A DNA stretch of 64,000 nucleotides from Robiginitalea sediminis (GTDB taxonomy: Bacteria > Bacteroidota > Bacteroidia > Flavobacteriales > Flavobacteriaceae): contig NZ_NGNR01000001.1 of the NCBI RefSeq assembly GCF_002198115.1, positions 248,001 through 312,000 of the forward strand, in the 5' to 3' direction. Numbering within the stretch: position 1 is the first letter of the stretch; each line of letters opens with the position of its first letter. Positions 51,322 through 60,341 of this stretch are shown here, in pieces. The translations under genes were made by a program, and so were the position numbers. The notes beneath the pieces were generated by a model. The model was not told where the DNA came from. It worked only from the letters and a program-made list of their open reading frames with translations, and made no database searches.

Positions 51322-52639
51322 GGGGCAATGCGATTTTTATCTGTTTCAGGCGCTTGCGGTCCAGGCTTTCCACCACAAATTCATACCCCTCAAAAGGGAC
51401 GACTTCCCCCCGCCTGGGAAAGCTGCCCGCTACCTCCAGTACAAAACCCGCAATGGTTTCCGCCTCTCCCTTATGGGATTCGAAAACCGACTCATCGTGG
51501 ATTCGGGCTACCCGGTAGAAATCCTTCAGGTTGGTCTTTCCCTCAAATACATAGGTATGGTCGTCCAGCTTGGAATACACCAGGTCCTCGTCGTCGAATT
51601 CATCGCTGATATCCCCTACGATCTCTTCGATAACGTCCTCCAGGGTCACGATCCCAGAAGTACCGCCAAACTCGTCTACCACAATGGCCAGGTGGTTTTT
51701 CTTGTTCTGGAATTCCAGCAGCAAATCGTCCAGCTTCTTGTTCTCCGGGACAAAAAAGGGCTCCCGGATCAGGGACGTCCAGTTAAAGACCTTCCGGTCC
51801 AGGTACGGCAGGAGGTCCTTTACATAGAGCACCCCCACGACCTTGTCTACATTTTCGCTGTAAACCGGGATGCGGGAGTAGCCGTTTTTCTTGATTTCCT
51901 CCAGGACTTCGGGGAATTTCAGATCCTCGGGAAGGGCAAAAATATCCATGCGCGGCCGCATGACCTGCTTGGTATCGGTGTTGCCGAACGAAACAATGCC
52001 CTCCAGTATTTTCTGTTCCTCCTTGGTGGTATCCCCCTCCGAAGTGAGCTCCAGGGCCTGCGAAAGGTGGTCTACGCTCAGGCTGGACTTCTGTTTCCCG
52101 AGGCGCCTGTAGAGCAGGAGGGTACCTGCCCGCATAGGCGCTGTAAGCGGTGTGAAAACTACATCGAGGGCTTTAAACGGGTAGGCCATCCGCCTCAGAA
52201 AAGGGATGCGGTTCCGGTTGGCATAGACCTTCGGTAGGATTTCCCCGAAAAGCAGGATCAGGAAGGTGGCAAGCACGATCTCCACCACAAAACGCAGGGA
52301 AAGGAAGCCAAAATAGACCTGGTCCACCCGGGCAAAGAGGGTTTCCCCCATGTCTGTAAACAACAGTACTATGCCAATGTTTATGGCATTGTTGGCCACC
52401 AGGATGGTTGCCAGGAGTTTCTTGGGTTTCTGGAGCAGGCGGTTGATAATGGCCCCGGGGGTGCCCCCGTTGTCGCGCAGGTCGTTGAGTTCCGTCTGGG
52501 ACAGCCCGAAAAAAGCAACCTCAGACCCTGAAATGAGCGCAGATCCCAGGAGCAGCAGGACCAGGAAAAGGGTCTTGAGGGTCAGGATCCCATTCCAGGC
52601 GAGCAGGGGCAATACCAAAAAAAGGGGCTCCGGGTCCAA
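51311..52639 (-). CDS. gldE: Gliding motility-associated GldE (CBS-domain membrane protein)
   Basis: 442 residues: N-terminal CNNM/DUF21 membrane domain with four helices (LFLVLLLLGSALISGSEVAF; ILVANNAINIGIVLLFTDMG), a CBS pair (MRPRMDIFALPEDLKFPEVL; VVGVLYVKDLLPYL; AIVVDEFGGTSGIVTLEDVI) and a C-terminal CorC/HlyC-type transporter-associated domain. Linked to GldD function in gliding; related CNNM proteins handle magnesium. Confidence 0.93.
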   Translation of the reverse strand: MDPEPLFLVLPLLAWNGILTLKTLFLVLLLLGSALISGSEVAFFGLSQTELNDLRDNGGTPGAIINRLLQKPKKLLATILVANNAINIGIVLLFTDMGETLFARVDQVYFGFLSLRFVVEIVLATFLILLFGEILPKVYANRNRIPFLRRMAYPFKALDVVFTPLTAPMRAGTLLLYRRLGKQKSSLSVDHLSQALELTSEGDTTKEEQKILEGIVSFGNTDTKQVMRPRMDIFALPEDLKFPEVLEEIKKNGYSRIPVYSENVDKVVGVLYVKDLLPYLDRKVFNWTSLIREPFFVPENKKLDDLLLEFQNKKNHLAIVVDEFGGTSGIVTLEDVIEEIVGDISDEFDDEDLVYSKLDDHTYVFEGKTNLKDFYRVARIHDESVFESHKGEAETIAGFVLEVAGSFPRRGEVVPFEGYEFVVESLDRKRLKQIKIALPHEH

Positions 52640-52659
52640 GCGCAGTCAGTTTGATTCCA

Positions 52660-53127
52660 TCAGAACGGGAGGTCGTCTTCTTCCTCGGCCTCCACCCCCT
52701 GGGCGGGTTTATCCGAGTACTGGGGGTTTCCTGCAGCCGGAGGGTTTTGTCTCTGTTGTTGCATTTCGCCCCCCCGGGCATCGGCCTCCCCTTTGGGCGA
52801 GAGGAAGGTAAAGTCCGTAACCTGCACCTCGGTGGTATACCGGGTAGCGCCGTCCTCCCCTTGCCACTGGCGGGTCTTCAGGCGTCCTTCCACATAGATC
52901 AGGTCACCTTTTTTCAGGTATTTCTCACAGATTTCAGCGGCCTTGTTCCGCACCACAATGTTGTGCCATTCCGTATTGGTGACCTTCTCCCCGGTTTGCC
53001 GGTTGGTATAGGACTCATTGGTGGCAATGGGAAACCTCCCGATACAGTTGCCGCCTTCAAAATAATGGAGCTTCACCTCGTCTCCCAAATGCCCTATCAG
53101 CATCACCTTATTTAATGTACCGCTCAT
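52660..53127 (-). CDS. ssb: Single-stranded DNA-binding protein
   Basis: 155 residues: OB fold (MSGTLNKVMLIGHLGDEVKL; EWHNIVVRNKAAEICEKYLK; GDLIYVEGRLKTRQWQGEDG), a Gln/Pro/Ala-rich linker and the protein-docking tail EEEDDLPF. Lies between mutY and gldE. Confidence 0.97.
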   Translation of the reverse strand: MSGTLNKVMLIGHLGDEVKLHYFEGGNCIGRFPIATNESYTNRQTGEKVTNTEWHNIVVRNKAAEICEKYLKKGDLIYVEGRLKTRQWQGEDGATRYTTEVQVTDFTFLSPKGEADARGGEMQQQRQNPPAAGNPQYSDKPAQGVEAEEEDDLPF

Positions 53128-53143
53128 ATCCGTTGTATTAAGG

Positions 53144-54193
53144 TCAAAAGTACGAATTTTTGACTGTTTCCATGAATTTGGATATCAACACCGGCACCGG
53201 GTAAGCCTCCCACTCATTATAGGGGATCCCGACGCTGCCCAGGTCCTCGAGCCCCACCATCCAGAAGGTGGTTATCAGGTGCTGGTGCGACAATTTGTGC
53301 ACGATGGGCTCCGGGTTAAAGCAACGGATATCCATACGCCCCGGCGGCATGCCCAGGTGGGCTTCCAGACACTGGCGGATATCCTCCTCCCCCGGGTCTT
53401 CCTCAGACTCCAGCAGGGGAAACTGGTAGAGGCCCTGCCAGATACCCCGCCCGGTCCGCCGGTGCAAAAAGGTGGCGAGGTCCGGCCCCAACGGCACCAG
53501 GTAGTGCAGCCTCCTTTGGCGCGCTGCTTTGCCCTTCTGTTTGGCGGGCAACTGCAGGACCCGGCCCCCGGCCAGGGCCTTACAGGCTGAAGAGAAAGGA
53601 CAGCGGTCACAATCCGGGGCCTTGGGCTGGCAATGCACGGCCCCGAATTCCATCAGGGCCTGGTTGAAATCGCCGGGCCGGTCACTGCGGATAAGGGCTG
53701 CTGCCAGTTCGCGGAACTCCCGCTGTCCGGCCGGGATATTGATATAGGTCTCCACCCCAAATACCCGGCTTAACACGCGGAATACGTTCCCGTCTACCAC
53801 GGGCACCACCTCGTCAAAGCAGACAGAGGCGATGGCTGCAGCCGTATAGGGCCCTATACCTTTTAAGGTAAGGAGTGCTTTATAGGTATTGGGGAACCGG
53901 CCGCCGTGCACCCCGGCCACCTCCCGGGCGGTCTGGTGGAGGTTGCGCGCCCGGGAATAGTACCCCAGGCCCTGCCAGAGTTTCAGAACCTCCTCCTCAG
54001 AAGCAGCTGCCAGATCTTCTACCCTGGGGTAGGCGCTTAGGAAACGCAGAAAATATGGGGTGCCCTGGGCTACACGGGTCTGTTGGAGGATGATTTCGGA
54101 GAGCCAGACCACGTACGGGTCCCGGCTGCCCCTCCAGGGCAAATCGCGCTTGTGGGTGTCATACCATTGTAAGAGGATGGCGGAAAAATCCAT
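53144..54193 (-). CDS. mutY: A/G-specific adenine glycosylase
   Basis: Removes adenine opposite 8-oxoguanine. 349 residues: LPWRGSRDPYVVWLSEIILQ-type start (quoted part DPYVVWLSEIILQQTRV), helix-hairpin-helix LKGIGPYTAAAIASV with catalytic aspartate in VPVVDGNVFRVLSR, the 4Fe-4S ligands in CQPKAPDCDRCPFSSAC, and a C-terminal NUDIX-like recognition domain. First gene of a run with ssb, gldE, gldD. Confidence 0.96.
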   Translation of the reverse strand: MDFSAILLQWYDTHKRDLPWRGSRDPYVVWLSEIILQQTRVAQGTPYFLRFLSAYPRVEDLAAASEEEVLKLWQGLGYYSRARNLHQTAREVAGVHGGRFPNTYKALLTLKGIGPYTAAAIASVCFDEVVPVVDGNVFRVLSRVFGVETYINIPAGQREFRELAAALIRSDRPGDFNQALMEFGAVHCQPKAPDCDRCPFSSACKALAGGRVLQLPAKQKGKAARQRRLHYLVPLGPDLATFLHRRTGRGIWQGLYQFPLLESEEDPGEEDIRQCLEAHLGMPPGRMDIRCFNPEPIVHKLSHQHLITTFWMVGLEDLGSVGIPYNEWEAYPVPVLISKFMETVKNSYF

Positions 54194-54211
54194 GGGATTT
54201 CAATGGGCTTG

Positions 54212-54219
54212 CAAAACTA
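54212..54219 (-). promoter_or_regulatory. -7 element TAGTTTTG of mutY operon
   Basis: Perfect TAnnTTTG on the minus strand, 18 bases before the mutY ATG. Confidence 0.55.
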
Positions 54220-54273
54220 AGGCTTTTAAGCAGTTAAAAATCTCCGGGCAGCCAAAAGATTGAATAATATTTA

Positions 54274-54281
54274 TATATTTG
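54274..54281 (+). promoter_or_regulatory. -7 element TATATTTG of HU gene
   Basis: Perfect consensus in an AT-rich stretch, 33 bases before the HU ATG. Confidence 0.6.
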
Positions 54282-54314
54282 CAACCCTGAAAACCTACAG
54301 ATAATAATAATACA

Positions 54315-54605
54315 ATGACCAAAGCAGATATCGTATCGAAAATCTCAGAAAAACTGGGAATGGAAAAGGGAGATGTTCAAGCCACCGTGGAGAGTTTTAT
54401 GGAGGAGGTAAAGGCATCCTTGGAGAATGGAGACAATGTCTATTTGCGTGGTTTTGGTAGCTTCATCATCAAAACCCGGGCCGAGAAAACCGGACGGAAT
54501 ATCTCTAAGAATACTACTATCAAGATACCTGCTCATAACATCCCTGCATTTAAACCCGCCAAAGTTTTTGTGGAAGGAGTTAAGAGTAACGTGCAGGTGA
54601 AATAA
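54315..54605 (+). CDS. HU/IHF-family DNA-binding protein
   Basis: 96 residues: MTKADIVSKISEKLGMEKGD, VYLRGFGSFIIKTRAEKTGR and the DNA-arm region KNTTIKIPAHNIPAFKPAKV. Nucleoid protein that bends DNA. Visibly less GC-rich than its neighbours, as expected for a highly expressed gene with selected codons. Followed by the mS38-like mini-gene. Confidence 0.96.
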   Translation: MTKADIVSKISEKLGMEKGDVQATVESFMEEVKASLENGDNVYLRGFGSFIIKTRAEKTGRNISKNTTIKIPAHNIPAFKPAKVFVEGVKSNVQVK

Positions 54606-54624
54606 TAACCGTTAATTACGAGCT

Positions 54625-54714
54625 ATGCCGAGTGGTAAAAAACGAAAAAGACATAAGGTAGCAACGCACAAGCGCAAGAAGCGCAGAAGAGCGAACCGCC
54701 ACAAGAAAAAGTAG
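54625..54714 (+). CDS. 29-residue basic protein, AURKAIP1/COX24 (mS38-like)
   Basis: Complete short gene between HU and rng. It starts MPSGKKRKRHKVATHKRKKR and ends in RRRANRHKKK; 19 of 29 residues are Lys or Arg. This matches my recollection of the bacterial AURKAIP1/COX24-domain proteins related to mitochondrial ribosomal protein mS38, so it is probably a small-subunit ribosomal protein. The stop codon lies inside the following terminator stem. Probably co-transcribed with HU. Confidence 0.85.
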   Translation: MPSGKKRKRHKVATHKRKKRRRANRHKKK

Positions 54715-54733
54715 TCTTCGCACTACTTTTTTT
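54706..54733 (+). terminator. Terminator overlapping the mini-gene stop
   Basis: Stem AAAAAGTAGT/ACTACTTTTT with a six-base loop and a seven-T run. The TAG stop of the mS38-like gene forms part of the stem. Confidence 0.9.
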
Positions 54734-54860
54734 CCTTTTATACGTTCATTGACATAGGAATTCTCAAGTAGGATTTCGACGGGTTTACGATAGTAACCTG
54801 TACATATATTGTTTAATCCATTCATGCCCGCATGCCGGGTGTGAAGCAAAATCGAATCAG

Positions 54861-56414
54861 GTGAACAGAGAGTTAATCGTAAGATCCAACACCGATTCCG
54901 TCGATTTTGCCCTTCTTAAGGATGGAAAACTCATTGAGCTGCACCAAGACGAGAACGACCACAAATTCAATGTGGGAGATGTGCTTCTGGCCAAAATACG
55001 CAAGCCGGTTTCCGGCCTGAATGCGGCCTTCGTTGATGTGGGGTACGAGAAAGATGCTTTTTTGCATTACCACGACCTCGGCCCGCAACTGCAAAGCCTT
55101 CTCAAATTTCTCAAGAGAGCCCGTTCCGGCCGGATGCGGGACTATACGCTCAAGGACTTTCCCTTCGAAAAAGACATCGACAAGAACGGTAGCATCAAAG
55201 ATGTTATCAAGCCGAACCAGGCCCTGTTGGTGCAAATCGTGAAAGAACCGATTTCCACCAAAGGCCCGCGCATCAGCTCTGAAATTTCCATAGCTGGGCG
55301 CTACCTCATCCTGGTCCCTTTCTCCGACCGGGTATCCGTGTCCCAGAAAATAGGGAGCAAAGAGGAAAAAAGCCGGCTCAAGCGATTGGTCCAAAGCATC
55401 AAGCCCAAAGGGTTTGGCGTGATCATTCGCACCGTTGCAGAAGGCAAAAAAGTTGCGGAACTCGACAAGGATCTGCAGAATCTGGTATCCAAATGGGTAT
55501 CGATGTGCAAAAAATTGAACAGGGCGTCTACCCCTTCCAAGGTCCTGGTAGAACTCAACCGGGCATCTTCCATCATCCGCGATGTATTCAATGATACATT
55601 TACCGGCATACATGTGGACGATGAAACGCTCTACAACCAGATCAAGGACTATCTGCATGAAATTGCCCCGGAAAAGGAATCCATTGTAAAACTGTACAAC
55701 TCTTCCGTCCCGATTTTTGAAAAATTCGGGATAGAGCGGCAGATCAAAACCTCTTTTGGCCGGACGGCCTCCATGAGCAAAGGCGCCTACCTGGTGATCG
55801 AACACACAGAGGCGCTGCACGTCATAGACGTGAACAGCGGGAACCGTTCCACCCGGGCCAAAAACCAGGAAGACACCGCCCTGGAAGTGAATTTGCTGGC
55901 AGCTTCGGAAATCGCACGCCAACTGCGTCTGAGAGACATGGGCGGCATCATTGTGATAGACTTCATCGACATGGTGCGGCCGGAGCACCGCAAAAAGTTG
56001 TTCAACCATCTCAGAAACGAGATGGAGGACGACCGGGCCAAGCACAAAATCCTTCCCCCGAGTAAATTCGGGCTCGTCCAGATCACCCGCCAGCGGGTTC
56101 GGCCGGAGGTCAATATCAAGACCACCGAAGAGAACCCCAGCGGCAGCGGACAGGAAGTAGAAGCCCCCATCGTGATGATTGAAAAGATCAACCACGAATT
56201 GGAGCAAATTGTCAAACGCAATGGAAAAATCAAGCACATAGTGCTGAATACCCATCCGTTTATTGCAGCATACCTGACCAAAGGGTTTCCCTCTATCCGA
56301 TCCAAGTGGTTCCTAGAACACAAGAAATGGGTCAAAATACAACCGCGGGATGCGTACACGTATCTCGAATACCGGTTCCAGGACAAAGAAGGAAAAGACC
56401 TGGTCTCAGAATAA
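54861..56414 (+). CDS. rng: Ribonuclease G (Rne/Rng family)
   Basis: Endoribonuclease for rRNA maturation and mRNA decay. 517 residues: N-terminal S1 domain (VGDVLLAKIRKPVSGLNAAF), RNase H-like and 5'-sensor parts (EPISTKGPRISSEISIAGRY), catalytic core aspartates in LHVIDVNSGNRSTR and GIIVIDFIDMVRPEHRKKLF, then QITRQRVRP. It has no RNase E-like scaffold tail, so the G type fits. GTG start at 54861, since the first conserved residues (NRELIVRSN) follow at once. Confidence 0.95.
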   Translation: MNRELIVRSNTDSVDFALLKDGKLIELHQDENDHKFNVGDVLLAKIRKPVSGLNAAFVDVGYEKDAFLHYHDLGPQLQSLLKFLKRARSGRMRDYTLKDFPFEKDIDKNGSIKDVIKPNQALLVQIVKEPISTKGPRISSEISIAGRYLILVPFSDRVSVSQKIGSKEEKSRLKRLVQSIKPKGFGVIIRTVAEGKKVAELDKDLQNLVSKWVSMCKKLNRASTPSKVLVELNRASSIIRDVFNDTFTGIHVDDETLYNQIKDYLHEIAPEKESIVKLYNSSVPIFEKFGIERQIKTSFGRTASMSKGAYLVIEHTEALHVIDVNSGNRSTRAKNQEDTALEVNLLAASEIARQLRLRDMGGIIVIDFIDMVRPEHRKKLFNHLRNEMEDDRAKHKILPPSKFGLVQITRQRVRPEVNIKTTEENPSGSGQEVEAPIVMIEKINHELEQIVKRNGKIKHIVLNTHPFIAAYLTKGFPSIRSKWFLEHKKWVKIQPRDAYTYLEYRFQDKEGKDLVSE

Positions 56415-56415
56415 G

Positions 56416-56451
56416 AAACAGCCACCCCCAACCGGGTGGCTGTTTTTTTTT
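56416..56451 (+). terminator. rng terminator
   Basis: Stem AAACAGCCACCC/GGGTGGCTGTTT with a six-base loop and a nine-T run, directly after the rng stop. Confidence 0.95.
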
Positions 56452-56528
56452 GCCCTGGTTCCGGCACGAATCCTGCCACATCCTTCTGCCTGAATTCTTT
56501 ATTTTAGACCGTACAAATGCTTCTTGTT

Positions 56529-58934
56529 ATGTATCCCCGCAATGCGTTCCTACTTCTAACCGCAATTCTCACCCTGGCCGGCTGCAGCCAACCCGGCACC
56601 ACACAACCGGAAGGCATGGCCGCGACCCTGGCGGGTACCCCATTCCTGGAAGGGCGGCCCCAATACCTGGCCAGCCCTTTTGTTACCCCGGGCGACCGTG
56701 CCTATATGGTGGGCCACCAAGACGGCAGCTTCCCGGAACTGGGGTGGCACATTAAAGGGGAGATGGGGGGCATCTGGGCGCATCCCATAAAGCTGATGGA
56801 TGGGTTTAGCGCCATGGTAGACTTTGGTGATACATCTGTTATTTTAAAGAATGCAACCCGTTTCGCGAATTATCCCATGGCCAATCGGCACGATTTTTCC
56901 CTGGATTCGCTAGGCCTTGAAGTCTCCCGATTACAGTTTGCCCCTGATGGGATGGAAGGGGTTGTAGTAGAATTTGAATTTCGGAATCAAAAGCAGAATC
57001 TACTAAAATTCGATTTTGATTTTATCGGACATTCCGACTTGAGGCCTACCTGGCTTGGAGAACGAACCGGGATGGCAGATGCAAAAGACCTGGCGCAATA
57101 CGATTCCATAAACAAGGCATGGGTAGTAAAGGACAAGGACAACCCCTGGTGGGTAATGTTCGGTTCTGAGCGGGGCCCGTCCGATACAGGAGGATCAAAA
57201 CCTTTTTACAGGGGCAATGGGACATCTTCAGAACTCATGTATCCTATAGAAATTGAACCGGGCGGAACAGAATTTCTTCGCTTTGTTATAGTCGGCTCAT
57301 CCCATTCCGAAGAAGCGGCCAAAAATACCTATTCCGATTTGTTGGCAAATGCCGACACTTATCTGGCCGCTAAACGCGACCGGTACGCGGCCCTGGCGGA
57401 ACGCTCCAAACTGACCATCCCGGATTCGGCCCTGCAGCAGACTTTTGAATGGCTCAAATACAATGCGGACTGGATGATCCAGACCGTACCGGGCATTGGG
57501 ACGGGCATTACCGCCGGCATCCCTGATTACCCCTGGTGGTTTGGGGTGGACAGCGAATACGCGCTAAGGGGGTATATGGCCGTGGGGCAGGACGAGGTGG
57601 TCTACCAAACCATCCACCTGCTGGACAGCGTCTCCCGGGCCGTAAACGGGAACGGGCGCATCCTCCATGAGATGTCTACCAACGGGGCGGTCTTTAACCC
57701 CGGGAATATTAATGAGACCCCTCAGTTTGCCTCCCTCATCTGGCATGTGTACCGGTGGAATGGGGACAAGGAGTTCCTCAAAAAATACTACCCTACAATT
57801 CAAAAAGGCCTGGCGTGGCTGATGAAAACCAACGACGCCAACGCGAACGGTTTCCCGGATGGGTTTGGGATGATGGAAATCCACGGCCTGGACAGCGAGA
57901 TGATCGATGTGGCCGCCTATACCCAGGCGGCTTTTATGCATGCCAGCCTCATAGCACGGGAACTTGGGGATACGCAGGCCTCGGAAGACTACCTGGCCAA
58001 GGCCATGGAACTGGCCCGCAAAATCAATGACGAATTCTGGTCGGAAGAATTTGGGTCCTATGCCGATTTTATGGGAACGGACCAGCAAGCGTTGCATCTA
58101 ATCGAAGATGCGATTGTGCGGGCGGATACCCTCAACAAGCCCTGGGCAGTGGCCGAGCTGGAACAGACGCGCAAGGCCATCCTGGCCAACCCACAGGAGG
58201 GTCTCAGGCCCTTTGTGGTCCACCATAACTGGGTGGTGAACACCCCCATGGAAATGGGGATTGCGGATTCGGCCAAAGCCATCCGGGCCCTGGAAACCGC
58301 CCGAAAATACACCAATCCCTTCGGCATGTTTGTTACCGGGATAGACCGGGACGAAAGCGCGGGGACGGACGAAGGCTCTTTCCAGGGGAGCAAGGTCTTC
58401 TCCTATACCGGGGCGGTGATGACCCTCCCTACCGGGGTGCAGGCCGTGGCCGAAAACAACTACGGTCGGCCGGACATGGCCCTGGACTACTTGAAAAGAA
58501 TGACCCGCAGTTTCAGCTATGCCCTGCCCGGGAGTATGTACGAAGTATCGCCGGATTACGGCATGATAGTCCAGGCGTGGAACCTCTACAGCTTTGCAGT
58601 CCCGATTGTGGAGCAGTTTTTCGGGATTTCTCCTATGGCCGCACGGAAGGAAATCCGCATTGCCCCCCAAATGCCCACCGCCTGGAATACAGCCAGCCTG
58701 GAACACGTGGGCATTGCAGGCAATTCCGTTTCGGTACACTATACCAAAAAAGCCAATGGGCGGATTCACCTTCGTGTGGAACAATCCAACCCGGGTTGGA
58801 CCCTGATTTCGCCGGTACCGGCATCCGGGGCGGACCGTCTGGAAATTATAAGCGGACAACTGCAGGAAACCGGTCCGGGCACCTTTACGGTTACCTCCCA
58901 GGAAGGCATCCTCGAATTCGAATACCTCCCATGA
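56529..58934 (+). CDS. Lipoprotein glycosidase, six-hairpin (alpha/alpha)6 type
   Basis: 801 residues. Lipobox LTLAGC-SQP after a short signal. A beta-sandwich-like N-terminal region (about 30-270) is followed by an (alpha/alpha)6-barrel as in amylo-alpha-1,6-glucosidases and GH63/GH37 relatives: FEWLKYNADWMIQTVPGIGT, IPDYPWWFGVDSEYALRGYM (likely general acid), NGAVFNPGNINETPQFASLI, WLMKTNDANANGFPDGFGMM and DEGSFQGSKVFSYTGAVMTL. Probably cleaves oligosaccharides at the cell surface; exact sugar unknown. An ATG at 56517 would sit too close to a -7-like box at 56500-56507. Bases about 56815-57365 are clearly AT-richer than the rest. Confidence 0.82.
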   Translation: MYPRNAFLLLTAILTLAGCSQPGTTQPEGMAATLAGTPFLEGRPQYLASPFVTPGDRAYMVGHQDGSFPELGWHIKGEMGGIWAHPIKLMDGFSAMVDFGDTSVILKNATRFANYPMANRHDFSLDSLGLEVSRLQFAPDGMEGVVVEFEFRNQKQNLLKFDFDFIGHSDLRPTWLGERTGMADAKDLAQYDSINKAWVVKDKDNPWWVMFGSERGPSDTGGSKPFYRGNGTSSELMYPIEIEPGGTEFLRFVIVGSSHSEEAAKNTYSDLLANADTYLAAKRDRYAALAERSKLTIPDSALQQTFEWLKYNADWMIQTVPGIGTGITAGIPDYPWWFGVDSEYALRGYMAVGQDEVVYQTIHLLDSVSRAVNGNGRILHEMSTNGAVFNPGNINETPQFASLIWHVYRWNGDKEFLKKYYPTIQKGLAWLMKTNDANANGFPDGFGMMEIHGLDSEMIDVAAYTQAAFMHASLIARELGDTQASEDYLAKAMELARKINDEFWSEEFGSYADFMGTDQQALHLIEDAIVRADTLNKPWAVAELEQTRKAILANPQEGLRPFVVHHNWVVNTPMEMGIADSAKAIRALETARKYTNPFGMFVTGIDRDESAGTDEGSFQGSKVFSYTGAVMTLPTGVQAVAENNYGRPDMALDYLKRMTRSFSYALPGSMYEVSPDYGMIVQAWNLYSFAVPIVEQFFGISPMAARKEIRIAPQMPTAWNTASLEHVGIAGNSVSVHYTKKANGRIHLRVEQSNPGWTLISPVPASGADRLEIISGQLQETGPGTFTVTSQEGILEFEYLP

Positions 58935-59416
58935 ACCGGTTTGGCTATAAGGCCTATACGGTAGAAGAGGCCACCCGCAAACTGGAACGCTACTGTGCCT
59001 ACCAGGAACGCTGCCATAGCGAAGTGGTGGAACAATTGCGGCGGATGCGGATGATTCCCGAAGCCATTGACCAGATTGTAGTACACCTCATACAGCACGA
59101 ATTCCTCAACGAAACGCGCTTTGCCCTGGCCTTCGTCAGGGGGAAATTCCGGCAGAAAGGCTGGGGACCCCTCCGCCTATCGGCTGAACTGCGCAACAAG
59201 GGGGTTTCCGAAAACCTGATTTCCCGGAGCCTGGACGCTATTTCAGAAGACGAGTACGCCCGCCGTTTCCAGGAGGTCGCAGCCCGGAAGGCCGACACCC
59301 TGAAAGAGGAGGACCGGGAAAAAGCCCGGCAGAAACTCTTTCATTACCTCTATTACCGGGGGTGGGAAAAAGACCGGATTTACGGGGCACTACGGGAACA
59401 TTTCCCGGGTGGTTAG
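58931..59416 (+). CDS. recX: Regulatory protein RecX
   Basis: 161-residue helical modulator of RecA filaments. Three-helix repeats are visible: EEATRKLERYCAYQERCHSE, LIQHEFLNETRFALAFVRGK, GWGPLRLSAELRNKGVSENL, and LFHYLYYRGWEKDRIYGAL. The ATG overlaps the glycosidase stop (ATGA). recA is not in the window. Last four bases overlap the convergent cupin gene. Confidence 0.93.
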   Translation: MNRFGYKAYTVEEATRKLERYCAYQERCHSEVVEQLRRMRMIPEAIDQIVVHLIQHEFLNETRFALAFVRGKFRQKGWGPLRLSAELRNKGVSENLISRSLDAISEDEYARRFQEVAARKADTLKEEDREKARQKLFHYLYYRGWEKDRIYGALREHFPGG

Positions 59417-60273
59417 GCCTTGAGGTTGCGGTGGGTCCGCACAATGGCCTCCTCATTTTTCCAATCGATCCAGCGCTGACCGCGGATTCGGCGCATGAGG
59501 TTATCGTAGTGCCGCATGATAAAAATATTGTACAGCGCCTTGCTCAGGTGTCTGGGGTTACGCGCAAGGCCCCTGAGGCTCATGGAGAACCCCGGGGTTA
59601 TATACCGCATATAGTGCCAGTACCCTTCCGGGATATAGAGGACCTCCCCATGGTTGAGCCGGGCGCGATAGCCGCTTACATGCCGAAGGGCGGGCCACTT
59701 TTCAAAGTCTGGGGCAGCAAAGTCTATAGACTCGTGGGTGATGAGTGAATGGGGGATCTTGTAGAGATACCGGTTCTCGGTCTGGGAAAACAGGATGCAT
59801 TCCTTCTCCCCTTCGAAGTGGAAGTGAAAGATATTGGCCAGGTCTATATCGTAGTGCATGAAGGTGTAGGAATCTCTTCCCCCGAAAAAGAGCATGGGCA
59901 GGCTTTTCATAAGCCGCAACCCGAAGTCCGGGTATTCGAAATCCGCCTGCAACTCCGGTACTTCCTTGAGGATATTCCATAGGAAAATGCGGTAGCGGGT
60001 GGGTTCCTTCAGCAGGAGATCGATGTATTCGGACATGCGCATTTTCGCATGGGGCTCGTTAAACCCGTCGTTGTAGTCCACGGGCCGGTCGTCGTAGAGC
60101 GGGACGATCTTATCGCCGGCCACCTTCCGCATATACTCCAGGTTCCACTTGGAATAGGCCGGCCAATCCGCTATAGCCTCTTCGATAACCACGGGTTGCT
60201 GCTTCCGGAAGTAGGATTCCAGAAACGCCTCTTTGGAAATACGGGGGACCCTTGGAACATCTTGTAAATACAC
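59413..60273 (-). CDS. Cupin-8/JmjC-like protein
   Basis: 286 residues. VPRISKEAFLESYFRKQQPV, then FMHYDIDLANIFHFHFEGEK with the HxD iron-ligand pair, YKIPHSLITHESIDF, and the second half with HGEVLYIPEGYWHYMRYITP. The HxD...H layout fits a 2-oxoglutarate/Fe(II) hydroxylase of the FIH/JmjC type, possibly acting on a protein or ribosome side chain; substrate unknown. Confidence 0.85.
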   Translation of the reverse strand: MYLQDVPRVPRISKEAFLESYFRKQQPVVIEEAIADWPAYSKWNLEYMRKVAGDKIVPLYDDRPVDYNDGFNEPHAKMRMSEYIDLLLKEPTRYRIFLWNILKEVPELQADFEYPDFGLRLMKSLPMLFFGGRDSYTFMHYDIDLANIFHFHFEGEKECILFSQTENRYLYKIPHSLITHESIDFAAPDFEKWPALRHVSGYRARLNHGEVLYIPEGYWHYMRYITPGFSMSLRGLARNPRHLSKALYNIFIMRHYDNLMRRIRGQRWIDWKNEEAIVRTHRNLKA

Positions 60274-60341
60274 GGGGCAGGTGATTTTTAAGTCCGTTGC
60301 GTTTCGCTAAGCGCCGGGAAGCGGATTTCGCGTGGTGCGGC

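Noticed and set aside
54873-56255. 460-residue open frame antisense to rng
   Set aside because: It mirrors a strongly conserved RNase G frame and shows no family-like sequence; it is a by-product of codon bias in GC-rich DNA.
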